Source: Smittium culicis (lineage: Eukaryota; Kickxellomycota; Harpellomycetes; Harpellales; Legeriomycetaceae). From it: a DNA stretch of 24,533 bases. The notes beneath the pieces are model-generated. The model saw only the letters and a program-made list of their open reading frames with translations. It did not search any database and had not been told where the DNA came from. Location of the stretch: contig LSSN01000777.1 of assembly GCA_001970855.1 (NCBI GenBank), positions 1 through 24,533 of the forward strand, given 5' to 3'. Numbering within the stretch: the first letter of the stretch is position 1; each line of letters starts with the position of its first letter. A program made the position numbers and the translations under genes. Below are positions 10,227 through 20,538 of the stretch, piece by piece.

Positions 10227-12245
10227 TAAAAATTTCGTGTCAAATAGTCCTGTTTTACCAATAATATTTGTCTAAATTATCAAATATATCATGAAAAGCC
10301 AATTGTTTTACAAAAAAGGGAGGGGTGGTAAATGAAAGATGGAAAAAAAGAAAATTTATCCACTAAATTTACAAAAAGTTTCCATCCAAGAGAGTTTACG
10401 GTATATAAATAATTTTGATAACATGATTTTATAGGGTATATTCTCAAAAAATTTATAGCTGATTTAGCAAATTTTCGAAAAAAATTATGAAAAGAATAAA
10501 ACTAACAGAAATTTCGATTATTATACAAAAAAATAAATATTTAATTATTTCATTCATGTATAAAATTTTTTTTTAGTTTTTGAAGCTCGATTGTATTAAA
10601 CAATGTATGATAACAACACTTAAAATTATCACACTGTGTGATATAATATTTTATAATTTTCAATTAATTTAGATCGTTAAACCATATATGAATTGTCTCA
10701 TCAAGGATTAACTCTTTTTAATAATTAAAATCAGATTATTATTAATGTAAAATCAGTAAAAGGGTTATGAAGAAACTTTGAGTAGCATAATTGAGGGGTA
10801 AAAATTACTAATATCTTTATTCTGATAATTTATATATAGAGATAATGACTGCTGTAAAAAAACTTAGAATAATATGATATTAATTCGAGAGGCGGAAATT
10901 TTTCTATTGAAAATTTTCTAAAACCCCAACACTACTTTTATATCAAATTATACTATTTAATACTATCGAATAAATTATCCGATAAAAATTATAGCACTTT
11001 CAATTAAAAATGGTATATAAAATGAACTGTAAAATTTTTTCTAAAATTATATAAAACCTCACAGATATTTAAAGTTCGATATATATTTTTTTCTAAATTT
11101 GAATTACTATTTCCCCAAAAATATAATATTTACCTATTTAATAAAACGTCTTTTTAGATTTTCACTTGAATAAAAAAATCTCCGTGCATTAAATATTCTA
11201 CAAATACTTTTTACATTTGTGGTATAAAGCTAGTATATTTAAGTTTCATTATGAATTTTAAGCTTTGAAGTGTAAAAAGTACAGAAGCATAATTTCATAT
11301 TATATTATCGACAACGAAATTTTTTTTATTTTTATTTAGCAAATAATACTTATAAATTGTAGAATTTACAATGGCCTTTTGATTACGCCACTTATTCATT
11401 AAATTTAGATTATTAGGTCCAATAAAATTAAGCAGAAAATATCAGCTCTCTTCGCCCAGAATCTTTAATATTTTAATCTCTTTTTCAGATCAAATCGATA
11501 TATTTTCATATATATACCTCATATACATACCTCATATACCTCATATACCAAAATCCAAACGCTCTCTAAAATTCTTTTTTTTTTTTTCATAGTAAAAAAG
11601 TCAAAACCAATTAAAATTTTTTTTGTTCATATCATTGAAATATTACTTATATTTTAATACTTGCTTGATAAAATTATCTTTGTATTAGCAAACTTTTGTA
11701 GAATAAGAGCGTATTTAATATTTCGAGAACCATCTAGAATATTTTACAAATTAAATTAATCTTATATTTAGATTGGTACTTTTGTTATAACATCTCCAAA
11801 TATCAACTTAATATAAATATCATATCAAAACAATTGACAAACGATAAAAATATAATATGATGGAATTTCAATAAATTCCAATATTGAAATAAAGATAATT
11901 ATAATTAATTGTATCCATGTGATTTTTTTTAGTAATTTCCGAATAATATAATAGTATAGCATTTAAAATTTAATTTTATAAACTAGACGAATTGTGAATT
12001 AAAAAAAAAGTAGTATAAATAGAATTGAAGCTATTCTTTGAGATTTAATTTTTAAATAAACTTGATGATGTAAATAATAATTTGATCAATGTTTACCAAA
12101 GCAGATAAATTTATCAAATACTGTTAATTTAACCAAAATTCTATTATAATGTCTGTTATTAAGTTACTATTAAAAAAATGTCTTATTTATACAGATTTTA
12201 TAAAAATTTCTAAATTAAAGTCTTGTCAATAAACCATGTGAGGAT
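10227..12245. other. AT-rich non-coding stretch downstream of the SPRY gene
   Basis: No gene is recognised on either strand. I looked on the minus strand for further exons, including a RING finger, beyond the SPRY gene's stop at 12246 and found none. Small structures are an 8-bp-arm palindrome, TATCACAC/GTGTGATA, at 10627-10643 and a short tandem repeat at 11512-11549. Confidence 0.6.
11512..11549. repeat. short tandem repeat of an ATATACCTC unit
   Basis: About four copies of the 9-nt unit ATATACCTC, one extended by an extra ATAC, lie head to tail. It appears to be a plain minisatellite in AT-rich spacer with no coding context. Confidence 0.75.
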
Positions 12246-15200
12246 CTAAAAATATTTTACTTCAAAGTTTGTAACACATTCAGCTGCCCATAATGGGGGT
12301 AACTTTGGCTGGAGGCTTGGGGCAAATATTTTATTTGCTGTATAGCTAACTAGCTCACAACTAGTTAAGACTTCGCCTTTTACAATCAACCTAATAATTG
12401 ACTCTTCATGATCTATTTGGAATGTTAGCCAACTACCCATTTCAAATGTACTGCTTAGCTTGTATACATGTCGGCATGGTAAAGTAGAAATGTTTGGATA
12501 TCTGATTCCATTATCTATATTTCCTGAAACAGTACACATTTTAAGATTCCATACCAAGTTGCGTAGGTACCCAGCACTAGGTTCGGCGTTTAGATCGCAC
12601 AGCATTACCAGAAACCAACAGTTATCAACTGAAATGTTGTTATACGAAGAATCATAACTTAATGACGAATCTGGCAAATAGCTCAATACAATATAATCAT
12701 TTGTTCCATTTAATCTGCTATAAATAACCGGAAAATTGTAAGTGTTAATACCTTTTCCAATTTCGTTATTGTATACAAATCGGATTCGAGAATAAGAACA
12801 ATCGTTATTGGTAAGAGCGTTACTATCAATAGGGCTAAAGGTATTTGAATAGCGAGATATAAAAGGGCTACTCACAGGATCTGCACAAAAGGGAAGAAAT
12901 TGCACAGCTTGATTTGATGAAAGTGAAGCTGCAGGGTACCACACTCTATTCTTTGGTATCGAGCCAACTTCTATACTGCTGTCTACAGCGCCTGGTCCAA
13001 AAGCTACACCCAAAGACTTTCCGTTTCTAAAAAATTCAACAGTTCCTAGGTTCAAATCTATTGAAGATGAAATGACGTCACCAGCATCCCATTTTTCACC
13101 ATATGAATTTCGAGATGATGTCCCGTACCACCTTCGTTGGCGGAACCCATCATAAGCTACAGATTCAAAATCGTCGCCAATACCTTTTCCAACAATCGAA
13201 TAGAAATCACAATTCCCAGAACACCAGCCTATTTGCATTAATCCGCTGCTGAGGAGCACAACAGAGAAGGAGTAAACGCCTGAACTAGTCTTTGTTGGAA
13301 GAATTGATAGTACAGTCAAAAATTCGTACGATGGGTTAAAAACCTTAGCATTAGAGACAATAGTTGGTGGGAATTGCTTAAGCTTTTCGCTAGTTTTTCC
13401 CACAAACATTTTAATTGGATATCCTGATGTGGAAAAAACAGTTTCATTAGATGGTAAGTAGTTTTCAGGGTTGACCTCAATGGGCTTTTTTAGGTTAAAA
13501 GTGCTGGTGTTGGCAGAAACAAGCTGACCAAGTATTGAGTCTGATAGTAAAACTGTTACTTCTTTAGAAAATAGATGACTTTGGTAGGGAGGGTCGATTT
13601 GTAAAATTATATTAACGCACAAAAAAATCGAGATATCTACCAATGACTCTGAAATTACAATATTTTCGGTTAAGCTATTTGAAAGCTTTGGGCTAGAGAA
13701 TGATGTCCAGTTTCTATACTTGTAAAAATTAATTTCTGTTGAATTGTTGTCTATAATGGAAGATGCTGAAATAAAAGACAAGTTCATTTTTGAATAATCG
13801 TAGCACATTTCGATAACTTTGTTAAATTTAGAAGCGGGTATTAAACAAAAAGGGACTGACTGTAAAAGCTTTAATTCCAACCCTCTAGAAACAAAAGGAC
13901 ATTTATAGAGTGTCAAAACGAGGTCAATAAGTAATGGGGCCAGTGTTTCCTGGTCGATATCGCTAGATGTAGAAAATAAAACTGGGATAGCAGAAACTGA
14001 CGTGTGTAAAAGGGTTAGCTCTGAAGTCAAATGTAAATTTTTTAGCCATTCACTAGTTGACTGTTTATTAAGCTTTAGGAAATTGACAAAAAAATAATTT
14101 TTGTATTTAGAGACTGGTAATTTTGAAATACTTTTATAAATTTTGCTTTGCTTTTTTTGAGATTTAGTGGTGGATAACAAAGATTCAAAGCTAAAATTAT
14201 CTGAGGATAGGTATTTAAGTACTTTATTGAAAATTGCTAGAGGGCCATTTTGATTTGCGGAAACATTCGGTACTTGCTGAGAATAAATGCTTTTAATAGA
14301 ATTTTGAAAGTCTAGGAGATTGTGTAAATCAGGTTTATTATTGGACTTTGTATGAGAAAAGAATTTAATAGTTAAAACACCAAGACATAGGGCGGATATA
14401 TCAAGTAGTTTTTGCTGCGCTTTTAGTAAAATAGTTGGAGAGTTTGGTGTGGAAACATCTGGAGTGTAGCTAATAGATGAAAGCTCGGATTTGCTTAAAT
14501 AAAAAGTAGAAACAATCGGCAGTGCTTCGATGCAAGTTAATTCTTTGCTAATAGTTTTTGTTAGTTTCCTAGGCTTGTCGCTAACATCTTTATATTTAGA
14601 TATATTAGATAGGTTTTGAGGGAGAAGGTCTAGGTCATCAACAATTTCAGTAAGAAGGTTATCAGACCGTCTTATAAAATTTTTTATGAAAGGAATAGCG
14701 CCTTCCTTTGTAGCATAAGGTTGGTTTATATATCCTAAGTAAATCAATCAAAAAAAGGGTAAAAGTGCATAAAAACATGTATTAAGTTGGATGTAATATA
14801 AAACGAAAGAGGATTGAAAAAAATTTATACCTGTGCTAATGAGAGAGGAGATGATTTTAGCTGCTTGGACTTGAATTCTTTCATGTTTTTGGTCTAAGAG
14901 GAGGCTGAAGATATCATGCTTTAATTTGAGATTAAATAAAGAATTTTTTGGTTTCCCTAAGTAAAATTAAAATGGGTATATATAAGTCAAAAAATTAAAT
15001 CATATTGATTAAAAGCTCAGCTCTTTTGAATCAAAAATCTAAAAACTAAAAATGGAGGAAAAAAAAAAAAGAAAGTACCAGTAGCGACGATATACCCAGC
15101 TAGCGATTGTGATAAATTGAGGGTTGTATCAGGGATAGATTGGAAAACCAAAATAAAAAATAGGTCCTTAAAAAGAGGGATTTTTTCTAAAACTTTAGCA

Positions 15201-17275
15201 ACAACGCCTAAAGATAATAAAAACGAATAGATAATTAAAAGATATAAATAAATTTTTTTAAAAAAGAAAGATGGTAGTAAAATTAAGGCAAAATGTAGTA
15301 GGTGAATATGAAGAGTAAAATGATTAAATAAAATTGAAGGGGAAAAAATACATGAATTTAGCAGATTTGACAAGGTGATTGATGCAGAGAAAGAAATTTG
15401 GGGGTTGTAAGAATTTTCAGTTTTGAGTAAATCTATGACGTTTGAAAAGAATGAGCTACTAATGATCCAAGGGTGTGTGTTGACTAATTAATTTTTTTTT
15501 TAATAGATAGGAGGGATGAATAAAAAGTAATAATAATATTTATAGAGTGAGATATAGATAGTGCTAGAGAAATAAAAGAAAAGCTCAATAATAAATGATT
15601 ATTGGTAAAAAAAAAAAAAAAAAGAGAGAGGTGATACCATTGCTGGAGAGTCCGGAGAGCAAAGAGAGGGCCCAGTAAGAGGTTTCATGGTCACGTTGAG
15701 AGAATAAGCTTAAAATTCTAGTTAATATTGGGGGGTTGATAAGGTTTAAAGTGAACTGGCCGTCGTTTAATTTATCGTTGTAAAGATACCAAAAAATTCT
15801 TAGGATTAAACCATTGACGTAAGCAACTTTAGAAGGGGAGATGTGATTAGCAAGAAGCCTTATGAAACTGTGGTATTGTTTAAATTCAGAGTGGCCAGAG
15901 TCGTTAATAACAAGTTCATGGATCATTCCAATGCCCCAAGAGATAACGAGTTGATCCTCTAAATAGAGGATAAAGAAAAAAAATGAAGGAATTGATTAAA
16001 CGAGGGGTAAAAAGTGAGGCAATAGGATTATGCAGGTATATTTATGGATTATGGAAAGAAGTAGTTACCGTAGAATAGGACAGAGCATAGAACGTCGGTG
16101 ATTCCCATATTAACTAGGACAGCTAATTTTTCTTTTTTCGCGGCTATATAAGAAAAAAGTTGAAGAATTATATAATAAAAATAAATTTGAAGGGATATAA
16201 GGGGGGGGGGATTGGGAGTTACGTATTTCGACGCCGGAAGTGGTTGTTATTCTAACGGAGACTTCTAGTAGAGTTCTGAATATTTTAGGGTCGTTTGTGA
16301 AAGATTTGAGGAGGTGAGTGATGCCAACAAGGATATTTTCATTGAACATTACTGAGCAAATTTTTTCTGTAGTGAAAAGTAAAAGGTAATTAAAGAGTTA
16401 GAAAAAAAGAAGATAGAGGGGGAGGGTGGTAGCGAAGGAGAGAGTGATAGAAGTGTTACCATCAAAGGAGAGTTCGTGTATAATCAAGATGGAGTTGTAT
16501 ACAGTGTGATAGGTGTATAATTGGTGATTTTTGAAGATTAAAAGGATTCTAGGGATTAGGATGGAGGTGATGGAGGGGTACGAGAGCTTAATAGCGAGTG
16601 CTTTTTCTAGAATTGACGAAAAGAGTATAGGTTAGTAAAGGTAGAAAGTAGGTATTAGTTTTGGGGAGAGGGGAGAGGGGTGAGAGTAGGATAGGAAGGG
16701 GTATAGGGAGGTAAATAAGTGTTACTTTTAGATATTATGTTGAGGAGGATTGAGGCAGAAAAGTCTTGAATTTGTTTTGAATTAGAGAGGAAGCTCGAGG
16801 CAAGTTTTAGGGAAAGGGGTTTAATGGTATTGAGTAGGACGAGCTTTAGAGAGAACTCGGGGTCGGCAGATAAGGAGGCAAGAACGGACAGAGCTTTGTG
16901 CTTTAAAGGGCAGTTATGGTTGAGGTCTATGGAGGAGAGCAGTAAGCGAATGTTGGGGGCGGTTGCAGAGATATCAAATAGGGCTTTTTCAGAGGCGATT
17001 TGAACGGGGTAAGTTTCGGAGAGGTAAAGGAGAAGAATAGAGAACTCTTTGATATTTTTTTTTAGGGAGGATTTAGACCAAGAGTTGATTTTGAGGCCTC
17101 TGAAGAAGCCATTATGGAAGTTAGAGTCGATGTCTAGTAGCTCGATTGGGTCTAGGGGCTCCTCGAGTCCCGAGGGGTGTTTTGTGGCTAGTGAGGAGAG
17201 GTAAAGGGATATTCTTATAGAAGCAGCGAAGGCTAGCAGGTATAGCGGGTAAGAGGGGTAAGAGGGGTCGGGCAT
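12246..17275 (-). CDS. ARM-like repeat plus SPRY domain protein, RNF123/RKP-like SPRY
   Basis: Nine exons join without a phase clash: 17275-16726, 16606-16460, 16366-16223, 16122-16069, 15958-15638, 15483-15352, 15207-15079, 14956-14831 and 14734-12246. All eight introns are GT-AG and the protein is 1,363 aa. Residues 1 to about 560 are helical, Leu-rich armadillo/HEAT-like repeats. A SPRY domain lies at about 1018-1152 (DNA about 12884-13286), with IGWCSGNC, GIGDDFESVAYDG, YGEKWDAGDV and FFRNGKSLGVAF. These most resemble the SPRY of RNF123/KPC1 and plant RKP, which recruits partners to ubiquitin ligases. In those ligases, however, SPRY is N-terminal and a RING follows; here SPRY is late and no RING is visible. 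A role as substrate adaptor is inference. The start is the first ATG after a pyrimidine-rich leader; a 5' non-coding exon is possible. The gene is divergent from COX12. Confidence 0.82.
16201..16210. repeat. G10 homopolymer in intron 3 of the SPRY gene
   Basis: Ten G on the plus strand (C on the sense strand) lie in the intron at 16123-16222, about a dozen bases after the donor site. It is one of four such runs in the window. Confidence 0.9.
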
Positions 17276-17847
17276 AGTGATTTGAGATAAAGTACAAGGG
17301 CGTAACTGAGCAGAAGGGAGATTGTGAATAAAGAAGTGATTTAAAGCAGATTTTTAAAAGCGGTGATAATGGGATGGGATGAGAGGTTGAGGGGAAGTGG
17401 GTTGAGGAGTTGGGGAGTTGAGGGGTAATGCCTCGGGAGGAGGGATAATGTGAGGGGAGGGAGTAGTTGGGCACGCGGAGTGTAAATACGAGGTTCTCTT
17501 TTTTTTTATGGAGGTTTGGGCGGTTTTTCTTGTAGCGCTTTTGTTTGTGAGTGGCTATACGCAACTAGCCTTTATGGCGAATCACGCTTTCTGGATACGC
17601 AGTTAGCTATTAGGTCGATATCCTATTTGCTGCCCTGCCTTAGAATGACTGACTACCCCCCCCCCCCAGATAGCTCTGAGACTACTATTACAGTTCTGGA
17701 GGCTCTACCGGGGCCGCAGAGGATTTGGGCAGTTTAAAATGCATTTGTTAGCGGCTATTCGTGCTTTTCCCACAATCAATGATGATTGGCGGCCACATAA
17801 CCTCATTGAGCCTAATCCCTTTTGCTCGCTTATGGAGTTGCTGCCTA

Positions 17848-18038
17848 TTACCACTTTCTCAATTTTAGACTATTTTTGATCTACAAGAATAACCAACTAT
17901 ATTAAATTAAATACTTATATTTCGAGAAGATAAGTAGTATTGGCCTATTAAAAAGTAGTAGCAAATAAGTATCTTGGCTTAAATCATAAACGAATCATTT
18001 AATCGTATTTTTTTTGTGGTTGGATGGGAAAGGGTTAT
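17848..18038. mobile_element. piggyBac-like MITE, diverged copy 3, in the divergent promoter region
   Basis: This aligns with the element at 1021-1216. The left end is TTACCACTTTCTC, followed by AGACTATTTTTGATCTAC, which is the decayed hairpin. The right part shares ATAAACGAATCAT, a T-run, and the end GGATGGGAAAGGGTTA. It is about 191 bp. The terminal GGGAAAGGG is perfect, but the flanking TTAA sites have become TTAC and TTAT. It brings an ATTGG (inverted CCAAT) at 17939-17943 into the promoter region. Confidence 0.65.
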
Positions 18039-18257
18039 TTGTGCTAATTCTGATCAGGCCTTTCTAGCAAATAATTATTCTATGCTGCTAATTATCTACT
18101 GGTCCAACAGTCCTTATACGCTGGTTCTAGGCTCATTTATTAATTTTTGGAGCATTGGGTGCCAACAGATTTTATTTTAGCCAGCATGATTTGACAAAAC
18201 TCATGATCAATAAAAAATTTAAGGATTAATGATTAATAATAATTATTAGTTATTATT

Positions 18258-18603
18258 ATTGGCTACCGAAATATATCTAAATGATGACCTTATAAATTGC
18301 TGGTGTCCAATAGTTCTCTGATGGGCTGATTTATCTGAAATAGTTGATCTGTATCCTACCAATAGCCTGAGTTTTATCTTAATTACTGAGCTCTCATTTA
18401 TGGCGAGATATGTGCCCTACCAATAACTTGGCTTTACTAGTCAAGCACTATCTATCCTGTTGACTAGCTAGCGAATGGGCGAGAGAAGAATAAATCAGCG
18501 GGTGATTATTGGCTTATCTTTGCGGGGAAGAGCAGCAGTTAATTGAAGAAATGACAAATATAAGCGGAATTGGGATCTGTTCTGAATATCTCTGGCCACC
18601 AAT
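18258..18603. promoter_or_regulatory. cluster of CCAAT boxes upstream of COX12
   Basis: CCAAT occurs at 18307, 18359, 18420 and 18599, and inverted (ATTGG) at 18258 and 18508; outliers are at 17785 and 17939. The forward boxes share a longer core, CCAATA(G/A), and two share the 10-mer CCTACCAATA (18354 and 18415). CCAAT is bound by the HAP2/3/5 (NF-Y) complex, which activates respiratory genes in fungi, so a role in COX12 transcription is plausible. The motif is short and function is inferred. Confidence 0.45.
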
Positions 18604-18818
18604 AGGGTTAAGGCTGATTAAAGAATTGCTGAGAGGCGAGGAAAAAGAAGAGGAGTTGTGATTGCTGGGGGCTGCCCTTAAGAAAAAATCGCAAAACTAA
18701 TCTAATATAAACTCTCCTTATCTCTTTTTCGATCAAAGAATATCACATTTCTGTGCTTCGACTAATCTTGCTTTTTTACTGCCTCGCCTCCCCCCCCCCC
18801 TCAAACAAACTTTTTCAG

Positions 18819-18905
18819 GTAAGTACACCCATCCAATATCTCTTTCAACACCCTTTCCTCTCCTCCCCTTCCCTTTCTTAAACTCCTCGATTCCTTATTA
18901 CATAG
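18819..18905 (+). other. possible 5'-UTR intron of COX12
   Basis: A textbook donor, CAG|GTAAGT, lies at 18816-18824, and an acceptor candidate, ACATAG, ends at 18905, 21 bases before the ATG. A leader intron of 87 nt would fit the other introns here. No convincing branch site is seen before that acceptor. TACTAAT at 18908-18914 lies after it, which weakens the model. Confidence 0.35.
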
Positions 18906-18926
18906 ACTTACTAATCTTACCCGAAA

Positions 18927-19260
18927 ATGGCCATTACTGAAATCAAAACTCCTGGCTACGATGGCCGCTTCCCACACACCAACGCCTCAAGAAGGTGCTA
19001 CCAAAATTACATCGACTACCACAGATGCATCCTTGTCAAAAGCGAGGACAACAAAACCTGCAAAGAGCTTTTCAGAGAATTCAACTCTCTCTGCCCAATC
19101 GAATGGGTACAACCCACTTTTCCTATACCTCTATTTCTCTCATAAACAACTTGTACTTTTTACCCACTCTAACCTTCCTTTCATTTTTACTTTTTCACCA
19201 TAGACTGAGAGATGGGACGCCCAAAGAGAAGAAGGCACCTTCCCCTTCAAGTTCGAATAA
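18927..19260 (+). CDS. COX12: cytochrome c oxidase subunit 6B (COX12 in yeast)
   Basis: Two exons, 18927-19106 and 19204-19260, join in phase 0 across a 97-nt GT-AG intron and encode 78 aa (yeast Cox12 is 83). The protein carries the subunit 6B signature. It has the PGYDGRFPHTN motif, then twin cysteine motifs CX9C (C24, C34) and CX10C (C45, C56), then LCP.EW and TERWDAQREEGTFP. These cysteines form two disulfides after import into the intermembrane space by the Mia40 pathway, and the subunit docks on complex IV where dimers meet. It has no presequence, as expected. A CTAAC branch-site candidate lies near 19166. An AATAAA at 19428 may end the transcript. Function is confident from the motifs. 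Confidence 0.96.
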
Positions 19261-19427
19261 CTTGCTTCCCCTTGACCTTACCCATACCCATAACCCTCCC
19301 CATATATTGACCCTCTGCCTCTTAGTCTTTCTTCCTTATCTCCCTTCATCCCATTATTCTCTCCCATAGCCTTTCTAGTATTTAGGCCTCTCCTCTACCC
19401 TCTTTCCTTACTTATTGTGTTTTGTCC

Positions 19428-19433
19428 AATAAA
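19428..19433 (+). terminator. candidate polyadenylation signal of COX12
   Basis: AATAAA lies 168 bases after the COX12 stop and about 200 bases before the BET5 start. The surroundings are T-rich on both sides. Only the hexamer supports the call. Confidence 0.4.
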
Positions 19434-19637
19434 ATCTTTTTCTCTTAACCCCTCCACCCAATTAACTCTTACTCTTACTCTTCATTTTATTTTCATCACT
19501 TCCTTTATCTCCTATTTTTTAAACTTTCATTTTCCAAAGCCCCCTTATACTCATATACTCATCACCACTCCCCCAACCCTTCCTCCTCTTTTACACTATT
19601 CCTCATTAACTCATTTCCCACTTACTCAAAATCCCCT

Positions 19638-20538
19638 ATGATTTACAACTTGTATATTTACAATAAGTGCTGCGAATGTATCTTCTACGCTGAGTGGAAC
19701 CGCTCTCCCCCTTCCCTTGAAAAGCGTAGCCTCGACTCAAAGAAACTCGAACTCGCCCCTACCTCCCAAACCACCCCTTTCATCTCTGACTCCCCTTCCT
19801 CTTTCCTTCTCAATTCTACCTCCACCTTCAAAAACCCCTTCTCCCCAAGTCCCAAAGACTTCAAACCTCCAATCGCCAAACACTCCCCCAAACCCAACAA
19901 TACCCCACTTGATAACCTCATCCGCGCTGCAAACACCAACATCAACTCCCCTAACTTCTCTGACTCGCTCCCTAATCCCCCTAAAGATTCCCCCCCTGAT
20001 AACTCCCCCTTCATTCTTGACGTTTGGAAACTAAACCTACTCAACTCTTCCCATCCCATTATCGAGGACTCTAAGCTAGTATATGGCTCTGTCTTCTCCA
20101 TTCGAAACTTTATAAACAAACTAAACGCCCCCAACTCGTATCTACCCTTTACTTATTACTTACTATCTCCTCTTACCTCTTTTACCTACCCTTTATTAAT
20201 ACCCTCATTACCCTTTTAATCTTTACTTCTTTACCCCAATCTTTATTCATAGGCCTTTTGGCGGTAATACTGGAAACTTTTACTCTTACAAAACACATAA
20301 TTACAAATGCCACTACTTTGAATCTCCAAGCGGAATCAAACTTGTACTAAATACTGACACCAACATTGACTCGATGCAACAAACCCTCCAACACATTTAT
20401 TCCCACATCTACGTCGAGTATATCGTCAAATCTCCCTTATCATCAATATCTATTAAACGCCCCCAAACTTTTGAATCCTCTGACGCCTTTAAAGCCGCCC
20501 TAAACACTTACATCCAAAGTCTTCCCTCCTTCTCTTAA
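19638..20538 (+). CDS. BET5: TRAPP subunit BET5/TRAPPC1 with a large low-complexity insertion
   Basis: Exons 19638-20137 and 20253-20538 join through a 115-nt GT-AG intron that splits a Ser codon, giving 261 aa. Residues 1-21 (MIYNLYIYN...FYAEW) match the first beta-strand segment of Bet5/TRAPPC1. SKLVYGSVFSIRNFINKL (about 145-162) matches the next helix. The second exon has YKCHYFESPSGIKLVLNTD, IYSHIYVEYIVKSPL and a final SLPSFS, all diagnostic of this longin-fold subunit. Bet5 is a core member of TRAPP, the exchange factor for Rab1/Ypt1 at ER-Golgi membranes. Human TRAPPC1 has about 145 aa; the extra ~120 residues (about 22-143) are Pro/Ser/Asn/Thr-rich and contiguous in exon 1. They occupy the place where longin-type TRAPP subunits tolerate loops. 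The insertion is not bounded by obvious splice sites, so it is probably translated. Confidence 0.93.

Larger units (their letters stand above)
17276..18926. promoter_or_regulatory. divergent intergenic region between the SPRY gene and COX12
   Basis: This 1.65 kb region separates two genes pointing away from each other, so it should contain both promoters. It is less AT-rich than the outer flanks. It contains a C12 run (17656-17667), a MITE copy (17848-18038), a TTA-rich microsatellite near 18227-18260 and several CCAAT boxes. A C11 run (18790-18800) lies in the presumed COX12 leader. The 73-codon frame at 17516-17737 has no recognisable content and is probably chance. Confidence 0.6.

Noticed and set aside
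10708..10767. Possible fourth MITE copy (TTAACTCTTTT ... AAAAGGGTTA)
   Set aside because: Only about 60 bp separate the ends and none of the internal blocks of the family are present; chance in AT-rich DNA is likely.
12460..12657. 65-codon plus-strand ORF
   Set aside because: It is antisense inside the last exon of the SPRY gene and has no recognisable content.
15017..15373. 118-codon minus-strand ORF as a separate gene
   Set aside because: It is a read-through of parts of exons 6 and 7 of the SPRY gene and the intron between them; splice signals and phase explain it better.
17121..17564. 147-codon minus-strand ORF
   Set aside because: It runs in a different frame over exon 1 of the SPRY gene and its C/T-rich leader. 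Its Pro/Ser/Leu content comes from pyrimidine-rich composition.
17516..17737. 73-codon plus-strand ORF in the divergent promoter region
   Set aside because: It spans a C12 run giving a Pro tract, has no family resemblance, and lies where promoters are expected.
19685..20134. 149-codon minus-strand ORF and 105-codon plus-strand ORF (19717-20034) over BET5
   Set aside because: Both are shadows of BET5 exon 1, whose frame joins the conserved N- and C-terminal parts of the protein.
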